The position numbers and the translations under genes are program-made. Positions 1 through 5,022 of a DNA stretch of 5,022 nucleotides are shown in pieces (position 1 is the stretch's first letter; every line of letters starts with the position of its first letter). The notes below the pieces were generated by a model. The model searched no databases. It was not told the origin of the DNA and saw only the letters and a program-made list of their open reading frames with translations. The DNA is from an uncultured Polyangiaceae bacterium (GTDB lineage Bacteria; Myxococcota_A; Polyangia; Polyangiales; Houyiibacteriaceae), in assembly GCA_947258625.1 (NCBI GenBank), contig CAMYJN010000237.1, forward strand, positions 1-5,022, in the 5' to 3' direction.

Positions 1-414
1 TTCAGCTATTTTCACGCGACCCGGTCCTATCTCGAGCGTCACGGCAAGCCGGTCGCGCTTTACAGCGACAAAGCCGGAGTGTTCCGCGTCAATGCCAAGC
101 GCCCGAAAGCGGGCGACGGCTTCACGCAGTTTGGCCGCGCGATGAGCGAGCCGAATATCGACGTGATTTGCGCCAATACCCCGGCCGCCAAAGGCCGGGT
201 CGAGCGCGCCCACCAGACGCTTCAAGACCGGCTCGTCAAGGAGCTCCGGCTCCGCGGTATCTGCGCGATGGACGACGCGAATCGGTACTTGCCCGAGTTC
301 ATGGACGACTACAATCGTCGCTTCGCTCGGGCGGCCCGAAACGACCATGACGCGCATCGACCCCTGACCGAGCGCGACCGCTTCGCCGACAGGCTGCCAC
401 CTCCGGGGCCTTGA
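1..414 (+). pseudogene. ISNCY-family DDE transposase, C-terminal-truncated remnant (5' end outside window)
   Basis: This frame is open from base 1 and ends at TGA 412-414, giving 137 codons of the integrase-like catalytic core of a transposase that would cut and join the ends of its own insertion sequence. The run YSDKAGVFRVN at codons 21-31 carries the second catalytic Asp (D23). KGRVERAHQTLQDRLVKELRL, beginning near codon 65, carries the catalytic Glu (E68). The 44 residues between them and the wording of both motifs match, from memory, ISNCY (IS1202-like) transposases, where the first motif usually reads SDKHG; here the His is Ala. DYNRRFA near codons 102-108 and AHRPL near 118-122 are also family-typical. 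Family members normally continue about 100 residues past HRPL into a C-terminal domain. Here the frame stops after about 15 unrelated residues rich in proline, so the element is very likely inactive. The first catalytic Asp and the start lie beyond the window. Confidence 0.78.
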
Positions 415-564
415 GCCGGGCGCCCGCTCGATGCCTACGGACCCCATCTCAAGCCGTCCGCCCTCTTGCCCGACAGAGACGTTCCTCCAGATTCACCGAG
501 CAGTTGAGGCCGCCAAACGCCCTGCCCACTGCAGGTCCCCTGCCCCACGCTCCCCATTGGGAAG

Positions 565-614
565 CGGACATGTGTGCTTGGCAGAACCACCGGACACCAA
601 CGTCTGGTTTTGAC
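565..614. repeat. Two degenerate CGGACA-led tandem units
   Basis: CGGACA occurs at 565-570 and again at 591-596. Beyond the hexamer the units share only scattered bases (TGGC/TGGT about 13 to 15 bases in). A third partial match, GACATG, occurs at 612-617. The units are probably the transposase-binding end of the adjacent dead element, but a chance repeat is possible. Confidence 0.35.
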
Positions 615-680
615 ATGGGCCCTCCACATGAGCCCGATGGGCGAAGAGAGCGAAAGGCAACAACCTCACCGAGCTTGGCG

Positions 681-707
681 GGCGTCCGTCGGCCGCCGGC
701 GGGCGTC
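681..707 (+). other. Stable 12-bp RNA hairpin upstream of the TPR glycosyltransferase-like gene
   Basis: Bases 681-692 pair with 696-707 around a CCG loop (693-695), giving 12 continuous pairs. Nine are Watson-Crick and three are G-U (682/706, 685/703, 689/699). The G-U pairs become A-C mismatches on the opposite strand, so the structure is much stronger in plus-strand RNA. It is not followed by a U-tract, so it is not a standard intrinsic terminator. It lies 111 bases before the ATG at 819 and could be part of a leader, a transcript end for the mobile element, or simply GC-rich chance. Confidence 0.3.
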
Positions 708-747
708 ACTTCACGAAACTACACCGCAATCCGCCACTACTCGCTGC

Positions 748-783
748 GTCTGGGCCAACGAGGGTCAGATCTCTTTCTTTTTT
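748..783 (+). terminator. Possible intrinsic terminator or attenuator before the TPR glycosyltransferase-like gene
   Basis: The left arm is 748-756 and the right arm 762-770, with loop AACGA. Eight of nine positions pair (two of them G-U) and there is one G/G mismatch at 754/764. The arm is followed directly by CTCTTTCTTTTTT, ending in six T residues at 778-783. That layout is typical of Rho-independent termination, although the stem is imperfect. It sits only 35 bases before the start codon at 819, so it either ends transcription from the left, with a promoter squeezed in after it, or acts as a conditional stop in the leader. Confidence 0.35.
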
Positions 784-805
784 GGACACCGCAACGCCCC
801 CAAGA

Positions 806-815
806 TAGGTAGGGG
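806..815 (+). promoter_or_regulatory. Ribosome binding site for the 819 start
   Basis: The purine-rich run TAGGTAGGGG ends three bases before ATG 819-821. Both AGG cores could pair with the 16S rRNA tail; the first (AGG at 807-809) has a more usual distance to the start. No other ATG or GTG in this frame has a better site, which supports 819 as the start. Confidence 0.5.
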
Positions 816-818
816 CGA

Positions 819-2552
819 ATGCGCCCTGAAGCCGTGCAGAGGTGGGCTCGGCTGGCTCCGCTCGTACTGGTCGGACTCGTCGTCCTGACGACCGGGCACC
901 GGTTTCGCAACGGTTTCGTCTTCGACGACAAGTTCGTCATCGACAAGGGCGAAGTGATTCACGACCCTTCGCGCGCACTGGAGGCCTTCTCGCGCCACAC
1001 CTTCTTCGTCTCGTCGCAGGATCAGGTCGACGGGGTCATGCACGTCGACACCTATCGGCCGATCACTCTGCTGACTTTCTTCTTGGACGCATCGCTCGGT
1101 GGCAGGGACTCTTGGCCCTACCACCTCACCAACCTCCTCCTGCACATCTTTTGCGTTTGGCTGCTCTACGCGGTCGCACTCACGCTGCTGGGAAGGGATC
1201 GATGGCCCTTCGCGCTCTTCGCGGCGGCGATGTTTGCCGTGAGTCCGTGGACGGCAGAAGCGCAAGTGTGGATCAACGGTCGATCGGATCCGTGCGCGCT
1301 CGCCTTTGGCTTGGGGAGCCTGTGGCTAGCCCTGCGGGCAAAGCAAAGGTGTTTCGTTTCCTTCGCGCTGGGCGCGTCGTTTCTCGCCGCGTTGATGTGC
1401 AAGGAAGTGATGCTCGGTGCGGCGCCCGCCGTTGCCTTGGCTCCGATCCTCGTCGATGGAGCCGCTACGCAGAGCAAGCGTGAACGACTTCTCAAGACCA
1501 CAGTTCCGGTGCTGGCAGCGTCTATCGCGTACCTCGTCATCCGTCATCGCGTGCTCGGAGGGATGCGCACGCATGAAGACCTCGACATGGTGCTTCTGGC
1601 GCTTCGGCGCCTGCCTCTCCTCTTGGTCGACGGGTTGCACGCGATCCTGATTCCTCGACCCGCATACCTCAGAAACATGAGTGAGGAGTACGCGGCGCTG
1701 CCCACATGGACGGCTTGGGCTGCGGCGATCTTCGTCGCTGGCCTCGCCCTTGCCTGCCTCTCGGTCCGGCGCCGAGCGCCGTTACTCTCATGGAGTGCCA
1801 TCTGGTACGCGGGCACACTCGCGCCCGCCGCGATCATTTCGACAATGCTGTGGCCAGGGTTTGGGAGATATCTCTACGTGCCAAGTGCCGGAGTCGTTTT
1901 GGCGGTCGGCTGGGCGCTGTCCACCGCGTGGCCCCGATTGGCGTCGAGCGTGCGACGCATCGTGTCGAGCGTCGCGGTCGTCTACCTGATCGTCGCCTCG
2001 ATCTTTCTCGTCCAGTACACCTCGAGCTATCGGGACGAGTTTCGTCTCTACTCGCGCGCCATCGAGATGAATCCGGATGCGGCGTACGGATGGGGTTTTT
2101 TGGGTCTGTCGCTGATGGACGTCGGAATGACGCGCGACGCGATCAAGTCGTTGCGCGAGGCGGTCGCTCGGGCGCCTGAAGAGCAACGCTACCGTGCGCA
2201 CCTGGCCCGCGCGCTGGCCGACGTCGGCGACCGAGAGGGAGCTCGCGAGATCGCGCTCCTCGGCGCAAAGGACTTCGATGGGACACCGGAAGCCGCGACG
2301 TTCCACCTGACGCTCGCCAGGACCCTACCCACCCGCGACGCGGATCGAGTCGCTTTTCACTTGGTCAGGTGCCTCGAGCTCCGACCCGGACGCACCGACT
2401 GTGAAGAAGCCCTCGAACACTTGCTGCGCGATGCACCGGACGCGGAGGAAAACCGGGCGGCGCTCGAGCGCCTTCTGCAGCAGCCCGGGCACGCGCGTTA
2501 CCGCGAGCTGATCGAGTGTCGGGCGTACGATCGCTGCGAGCCCGTCGACTGA
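819..2552 (+). CDS. TMTC-like GT-C membrane glycosyltransferase-related protein with C-terminal TPRs
   Basis: This 577-residue protein is probably an integral inner-membrane glycosyltransferase of the GT-C fold, using a lipid-linked sugar on the outer face of the membrane. Donor and acceptor cannot be told from sequence. A first membrane segment (about 10-26) leads into an extracytoplasmic loop holding FDD at 35-37, the place where GT-C enzymes keep acidic catalytic residues. YRPIT (79-83), HLTNLLLH (102-109), TAEAQVWINGRSD (145-157), CKE (194-196) and RYLYVPSAG (350-358) follow the same order and wording as in animal TMTC O-mannosyltransferases and their bacterial TPR relatives. I count about ten to eleven hydrophobic segments, the last at about 381-400. 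The tail holds a clear TPR at about 420-453 and weaker ones at about 455-486 and 489-523, probably for protein binding. The frame is intact and GC3-rich. The start is ATG with a nearby purine-rich site. The gene stands alone on this strand and converges with the genes on its right. The fold call is fairly secure; the enzymatic role is inferred. Confidence 0.85.
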   Translation: MRPEAVQRWARLAPLVLVGLVVLTTGHRFRNGFVFDDKFVIDKGEVIHDPSRALEAFSRHTFFVSSQDQVDGVMHVDTYRPITLLTFFLDASLGGRDSWPYHLTNLLLHIFCVWLLYAVALTLLGRDRWPFALFAAAMFAVSPWTAEAQVWINGRSDPCALAFGLGSLWLALRAKQRCFVSFALGASFLAALMCKEVMLGAAPAVALAPILVDGAATQSKRERLLKTTVPVLAASIAYLVIRHRVLGGMRTHEDLDMVLLALRRLPLLLVDGLHAILIPRPAYLRNMSEEYAALPTWTAWAAAIFVAGLALACLSVRRRAPLLSWSAIWYAGTLAPAAIISTMLWPGFGRYLYVPSAGVVLAVGWALSTAWPRLASSVRRIVSSVAVVYLIVASIFLVQYTSSYRDEFRLYSRAIEMNPDAAYGWGFLGLSLMDVGMTRDAIKSLREAVARAPEEQRYRAHLARALADVGDREGAREIALLGAKDFDGTPEAATFHLTLARTLPTRDADRVAFHLVRCLELRPGRTDCEEALEHLLRDAPDAEENRAALERLLQQPGHARYRELIECRAYDRCEPVD

Positions 2553-2785
2553 ACCGCGGCGTTCACGCGACCCACTCCACCGGCCCGTCGGGTTTGGGTT
2601 CCGTCTCTGGTACGGACGAACGTGCGAGCACGATCCACGAACGACTGGCCTACCTTCGAGTAATGTTCGCCATGTCCGAACATCCTCAGTCCAGACTGGG
2701 CGTTCGAAACCAAGAATGCCGCGATGATCATTAGGCTCGCACCGACCGCGAGTCCGATTCGACTGGACGTCGAGCTATTCGCCAT
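2498..2785 (-). CDS. Possible small membrane-anchored hypothetical protein (95 aa)
   Basis: I do not recognise this protein. It begins MANSSTSSRIG, then has one hydrophobic stretch at about residues 11-28 (GLAVGASLMIIAAFLVSN) that could be a signal anchor or uncleaved signal peptide, and continues as a basic, Arg/Ser/Thr-rich tail with no motif. The region before the ATG (2783-2785) reads GGAGATTGGGGAACC on the minus strand, an acceptable but not ideal ribosome binding site. Third positions are moderately GC-rich, less so than in the two large genes. The last 55 bases overlap antisense the end of the TPR gene, and the residues encoded there are low in complexity. It may be a real small gene, a remnant, or a chance open frame. 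Confidence 0.33.
   Translation of the reverse strand: MANSSTSSRIGLAVGASLMIIAAFLVSNAQSGLRMFGHGEHYSKVGQSFVDRARTFVRTRDGTQTRRAGGVGRVNAAVQSTGSQRSYARHSISSR
2663..2698. repeat. Two adjacent short inverted repeats in the convergent intergenic region
   Basis: ATGTTCG (2663-2669) and CGAACAT (2677-2683) form a perfect 7-bp inverted repeat with a 7-base spacer. Directly after it, CAGTC and GACTG at 2687-2698 form a 5-bp inverted repeat with a 2-base spacer. Neither is followed by a T-tract on either strand, so they do not look like terminators. They could be protein-binding dyads or chance, and they lie inside the doubtful frame 2498-2785. Confidence 0.25.
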
Positions 2786-2889
2786 GCCAGGTTCCCCAAT
2801 CTCCGATCCATAGGTCTAGCGGGGGAGCCACAGGCACTCCAGTATGCAAGCTCGATGGCGACGGTTTCTGTTGGAGACCGCACCAAAGG

Positions 2890-3168
2890 CTAGTTGAGCG
2901 CGCGGTCGCGGAGATAGTGACCGTCTTCGAACGAATCGAAGAAATGTGCCACGAGTGGGTGCTCGATGGGTGATCCCAAGCTGTCTTCTTCGAGATTCCG
3001 CTCCGCCACGTACGTCTCGTGCATCGCGACCAGGACCACCTGCGCATACCTTCTTAGCCTATTGGAGCCAATGGGAACGTGCGAATTGCGCGGCACTAGA
3101 CGCTGTGTCGACTTGCGGCGCACCTGGACCGCCTTTGTTTTGCCTATCCCCGCGGACCGGCTCCTCAA
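2890..3168 (-). CDS. Doubtful small frame or gene remnant downstream of the oxidoreductase (up to 92 aa)
   Basis: I do not recognise this frame. The longest form starts at TTG 3166-3168; an internal ATG at 3022-3024 would give 44 residues. The second half, MHETYVAERNLEEDSLGSPI and on to the stop, reads like ordinary soluble protein with mixed acidic, aromatic and aliphatic residues and GC-rich third positions, whereas the first half is Arg/Ser/Lys-rich and poor in such bias. No start has a convincing ribosome binding site. The frame is the same as that of the oxidoreductase and has no stop between its TGA (3196-3198) and TAG 2890-2892. It could be a small gene, the decayed C-terminus of a lost gene, or chance. 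Confidence 0.25.
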   Translation of the reverse strand: MRSRSAGIGKTKAVQVRRKSTQRLVPRNSHVPIGSNRLRRYAQVVLVAMHETYVAERNLEEDSLGSPIEHPLVAHFFDSFEDGHYLRDRALN

Positions 3169-3195
3169 CGTTTGATAACAATACGCAGCTGGGTC

Positions 3196-4737
3196 TCACT
3201 TCTTCGCCAAAGCGCGCTTCACCTTGCCGGCTGCAACCCTCCCGGACTGCATGCATGGCAGCACGCCGCCACCCAGAACGCCGGCTCCCGCCAAGAACAG
3301 GTTGGGTGAGAAGGTCGAGGTCGGGAAGCGGAAGAACATCGATTGCTCGGGGGTCTGGGCCGGGCCGTAGAGGCCGCCGTCGACGGCGGCGACCCAGGAC
3401 TCCAATGCAAGCGGCGTTGCGAAGTCCACGAGCTCGATGTGGTCGACGACGCCGGGCAGCCGTTGATCGAGCTCGGCGAGCAGCTCCCTCTGCAGCCGGT
3501 CCTTGAGCTGGTGGAAGTCGTCACCGCGCTTCCCGGGCGCCATGTCGGCCCAGGCTCCAAACAAGGAATGAGGCGCTAGGGTGTTCACCTCGAGCGTTGT
3601 GCATCCCCTGGGTGCCATCTGGCCCGTTGGATCTTTGAGGGAGTTGGGCGAGATGAAGAAGAAAGGCGTTTCGGGAAGGCGTCCATGAAAAACGGGTTCC
3701 CAGAGCGCATCGATATCGACGCCGGGGTAATCCCAGATGTTGAAGGCACCGAGGCCGATCTCGCGCAAGTCGCGTTTGACACCGAGGTTCAAGCCCAAGA
3801 GCGAAAGCGACGACTCGAGACCGCGCACGCGTTCCAGAAGCTTCTTCGGCACTGCGTCTTGTGCGATGAGGCCACCGAAGACGTACCGGGGGTCGATTGC
3901 CGCGACGACCGCGTCCGCCTCGATCTGCTCGCCGTTGCAAAGCGTGACGGAGCGCACCCGCTCGCCCTCGACTTCGATGTGCGCGACCTCGGCCTCGGTA
4001 CGGAACGCCGCGCCCGCCTGGGTGGCGACGTGCAGGATGGCGTCGCGAAACTTACCGCTTCCCCCTCGCGGGAAGTGAGCCCCTTCCAAGTAGTGGTGAA
4101 CCACCATCAAACCGACGAATGCCGACGCTCGCGAGGGCGGAAGCGCGTAGTCGCCGCACGCTCCTGCAAAGACCGCCTTGAGCTGGGGGTTGGTGACCGC
4201 ATGATCGAGAAACTCACCGTAGGTCGCTTTGACGTAGCGGAAGAGGGGCGCCGACTTGATGCCGTCCCAGAGATCGGAGAGTTGGAGCTTGCCGGGTGGC
4301 TGTAGGTGCTCCAGCACGCGGCTCAGGCTGTCGACCTCACGCACCGCGTCGAACACCTTGTCGATCCCCTTCACATCATTGGGGAACTGAGACGCCAATC
4401 GGTCGCGATACGCTTCGGCACCGCGGCACATCCGAACCTCGAAGTCCGGGAAGCGGTAGACGTCGAAGCCGTCGGGATCCATTTCCGCGAGAAGCTCCGC
4501 CGAGCTGAGACCGAGCGCGTCGAGCATGCGATCCATGGCTAGACCTGGACCGCACTGGCCGAGGTAATGCACGCCTGGGTCAAACGTATAGCCTTCGTTT
4601 GAATAGGAGTTGAGAAACCCTCCGATGTGCATCGATCGCTCGAGCGCGATGACTTCGAACCCCTCTTTCGCGAGAAACGCGCTTGCGGTGAGCCCGCCTG
4701 CGCCCGTTCCAATGACGACAACCCGATGCTTGCTCAT
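3196..4737 (-). CDS. FAD-dependent oxidoreductase, phytoene desaturase / retinol saturase superfamily
   Basis: This 513-residue flavoprotein should oxidise or reduce carbon-carbon double bonds of a hydrophobic, polyene-like substrate; the actual substrate is unknown. The N-terminus has the dinucleotide-binding fold: VVVIGTGAGGLTAS at 6-19 and the ribose-binding Glu in ALERS (E33). It is followed by HIGGFLNSYSNEGYTFDPGVHYLG (37-60), the second FAD-contact region, whose FDPGVHYLG resembles the FD-G-HY-G of retinol saturases. PRGGSGKFRDAI (223-234) is a conserved superfamily segment. NLFLAGAGVLGGGVLPCMQSGRVAA (479-503) is the C-terminal FAD-binding motif. The length is normal for the family and no signal peptide or membrane segment is obvious. 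The frame stays open 51 codons further upstream, to 4890, but ATG 4735-4737 is preferred: it stands five bases after GGGAGG and directly before the Rossmann strand, while the extra residues look random. A truncated gene upstream on the same strand may be co-transcribed. CrtI-type carotenoid enzymes are close alternatives, but no other carotenoid gene is in view. Confidence 0.88.
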   Translation of the reverse strand: MSKHRVVVIGTGAGGLTASAFLAKEGFEVIALERSMHIGGFLNSYSNEGYTFDPGVHYLGQCGPGLAMDRMLDALGLSSAELLAEMDPDGFDVYRFPDFEVRMCRGAEAYRDRLASQFPNDVKGIDKVFDAVREVDSLSRVLEHLQPPGKLQLSDLWDGIKSAPLFRYVKATYGEFLDHAVTNPQLKAVFAGACGDYALPPSRASAFVGLMVVHHYLEGAHFPRGGSGKFRDAILHVATQAGAAFRTEAEVAHIEVEGERVRSVTLCNGEQIEADAVVAAIDPRYVFGGLIAQDAVPKKLLERVRGLESSLSLLGLNLGVKRDLREIGLGAFNIWDYPGVDIDALWEPVFHGRLPETPFFFISPNSLKDPTGQMAPRGCTTLEVNTLAPHSLFGAWADMAPGKRGDDFHQLKDRLQRELLAELDQRLPGVVDHIELVDFATPLALESWVAAVDGGLYGPAQTPEQSMFFRFPTSTFSPNLFLAGAGVLGGGVLPCMQSGRVAAGKVKRALAKK

Positions 4738-4742
4738 GACAA

Positions 4743-4748
4743 CCTCCC
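4743..4748 (-). promoter_or_regulatory. Shine-Dalgarno site fixing the oxidoreductase start
   Basis: On the minus strand the sequence reads GGGAGG, then TTGTC, then ATG at 4735-4737. The strong match and 5-base gap choose this ATG over the upstream in-frame start at 4890. Confidence 0.8.
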
Positions 4749-4908
4749 GGTCTGGCGCAGGACGCCCGTAGGTGCGGTTGGGCAGCTGCATCAGGCGTGC
4801 CAGACAGAAGCCGGGTCTTTCCAGGCGATTCGGGCACAGTGACGCGAAGGTTTTGCGTTTGGGACGGGGCGGCGCAGCGGGTGCGCGCAAGCAATCATTG
4901 TCCGAACT

Positions 4909-5022
4909 TCACCCAGGACATGGCGGCGCCCGCTCGTCCAGCTCTGCATCGCCGTACGTGGCGAGCGCGGCGCATACCTCATCGAACGCGGCTCGGCGGA
5001 CATGGGACTCGATGAAGTCGAA
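4909..5022 (-). CDS. C-terminal end of an unidentified protein, truncated by the window edge
   Basis: Read from the right edge on the minus strand, the frame is open for 37 codons to TGA 4909-4911. It encodes FDFIESHVRRAAFDEVCAAL followed by ATYGDAELDERAPPCPG. Almost every third base is G or C, and the residues suggest an amphipathic helix (about 5-20 of the visible part) and a short acidic, proline-rich tail. This is the pattern of real coding sequence in this genome. There is too little to name a family. The stop lies 171 bases before the oxidoreductase ATG on the same strand, so a shared transcript is possible but not shown. Confidence 0.6.
   Translation of the reverse strand, partial: FDFIESHVRRAAFDEVCAALATYGDAELDERAPPCPG

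Larger units (their letters stand above)
1..614 (+). mobile_element. Decayed ISNCY-type insertion sequence, right-hand part
   Basis: The transposase fragment is followed by about 150 bases without a credible coding frame. Then come two similar units, each opening with CGGACA, at 565-590 and 591-614 (26-base spacing). The first continues TGTGTGCTTGGC and the second ends TGGTTTTGACA. Elements with this type of transposase often end in short, GGACA-containing tandem or inverted units, so I infer that 565-614 is the worn right end and that the coding region for the transposase C-terminus was deleted. The left end is outside the window, so the inverted repeat cannot be tested, and no target-site duplication can be recognised. 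The boundary at 614 is approximate. Confidence 0.38.
2553..3195. other. Intergenic stretch between two convergent genes
   Basis: These 643 bases separate the ends of the TPR gene and the oxidoreductase. Apart from the two doubtful minus-strand frames and the inverted repeats, I find only one more dyad: CCTATTGG/CCAATGGG at 3058-3075 (8 pairs, one of them G-U, 2-base spacer). I found no convincing intrinsic terminator for either converging gene. Base composition is less GC-rich than in the flanking genes. Confidence 0.5.

Noticed and set aside
677..707. 10-bp direct repeat GGCGGGCGTC (677-686 and 698-707)
   Set aside because: Both copies lie in or beside the arms of the 681-707 hairpin in very GC-rich DNA; there are only two copies, so this is not a repeat array.
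411..812. Open plus-strand frame of 133 codons after the transposase remnant
   Set aside because: Composition is Arg/Pro/Ser/His-rich with no motif, hydrophobic core pattern or third-position bias. It does not resemble the missing transposase C-terminus and lacks a credible start.
765..1265. Minus-strand open frame of 166 codons
   Set aside because: It lies antisense to the start of the TPR gene, and its charged, repetitive residues are what the reverse complement of GC3-rich coding DNA yields.
1788..2306. Minus-strand open frame of 172 codons inside the TPR gene
   Set aside because: A mirror of the confident plus-strand gene, Arg/Asp/Gln-rich with no recognisable domain.
2602..2618. TCCGT/ACGGA hairpin downstream of the TPR gene as a terminator
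   Set aside because: Only five base pairs with a seven-base loop and no T-tract on either strand.
3685..4305. Plus-strand open frame of 206 codons inside the oxidoreductase
   Set aside because: Antisense shadow. The minus strand encodes conserved FAD-binding motifs through the whole stretch.
4738..4890. 51-codon N-terminal extension of the oxidoreductase
   Set aside because: The extra residues are Arg/Pro-rich and unlike the family. The GGGAGG site and the Rossmann motif fix the start at 4737.
4791..5003. Minus-strand 70-codon frame at the right edge
   Set aside because: Its residues are Arg/Ser/Pro-rich, and the overlapping frame that ends at 4909 has much better codon bias.

Overview
The window is high-GC DNA with a strong preference for G or C at third codon positions in its two long genes. 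The mix of genes (an ISNCY-type transposase remnant, a large membrane glycosyltransferase-like protein with a TPR tail, and a retinol-saturase/phytoene-desaturase-type flavoprotein) would fit a large-genome Gram-negative soil or marine bacterium such as a myxobacterium or relative. That placement is an inference from gene content and style, not from any marker gene.

Layout, left to right. Bases 1-414 (+) are the end of an ISNCY-family DDE transposase. It enters from beyond the left edge, keeps the second Asp and the Glu of the catalytic triad, and stops early, so it is probably a dead element. A gene-free stretch, 415-818, follows. It holds a probable decayed end of that element (two CGGACA-led units at 565-614), a strong hairpin at 681-707, and an imperfect hairpin plus T-tract at 748-783 that resembles an intrinsic terminator just upstream of the next gene. 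Bases 819-2552 (+) encode a 577-residue multi-pass membrane protein with the sequence hallmarks of TMTC-like GT-C glycosyltransferases and a C-terminal TPR region. Bases 2553-3195 contain no confident gene. On the minus strand there is a possible small membrane protein (2498-2785), overlapping the end of the TPR gene, and a possible gene remnant (2890-3168). Bases 3196-4737 (-) encode a 513-residue FAD-dependent oxidoreductase of the CrtI/retinol saturase superfamily with a clear ribosome binding site. At the right edge, 4909-5022 (-), the last 37 codons of another gene run in from outside. It lies 171 bases upstream of the oxidoreductase and on the same strand.

The TPR gene and the oxidoreductase converge, so they are separate transcription units and nothing here ties their functions together. 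The oxidoreductase and the truncated right-edge gene could share a transcript. I see no CRISPR array, tRNA, rRNA, defence island or other recognisable novel system. The most useful follow-ups are the leader of the TPR gene, the status of the two small minus-strand frames, and the identity of the right-edge gene.
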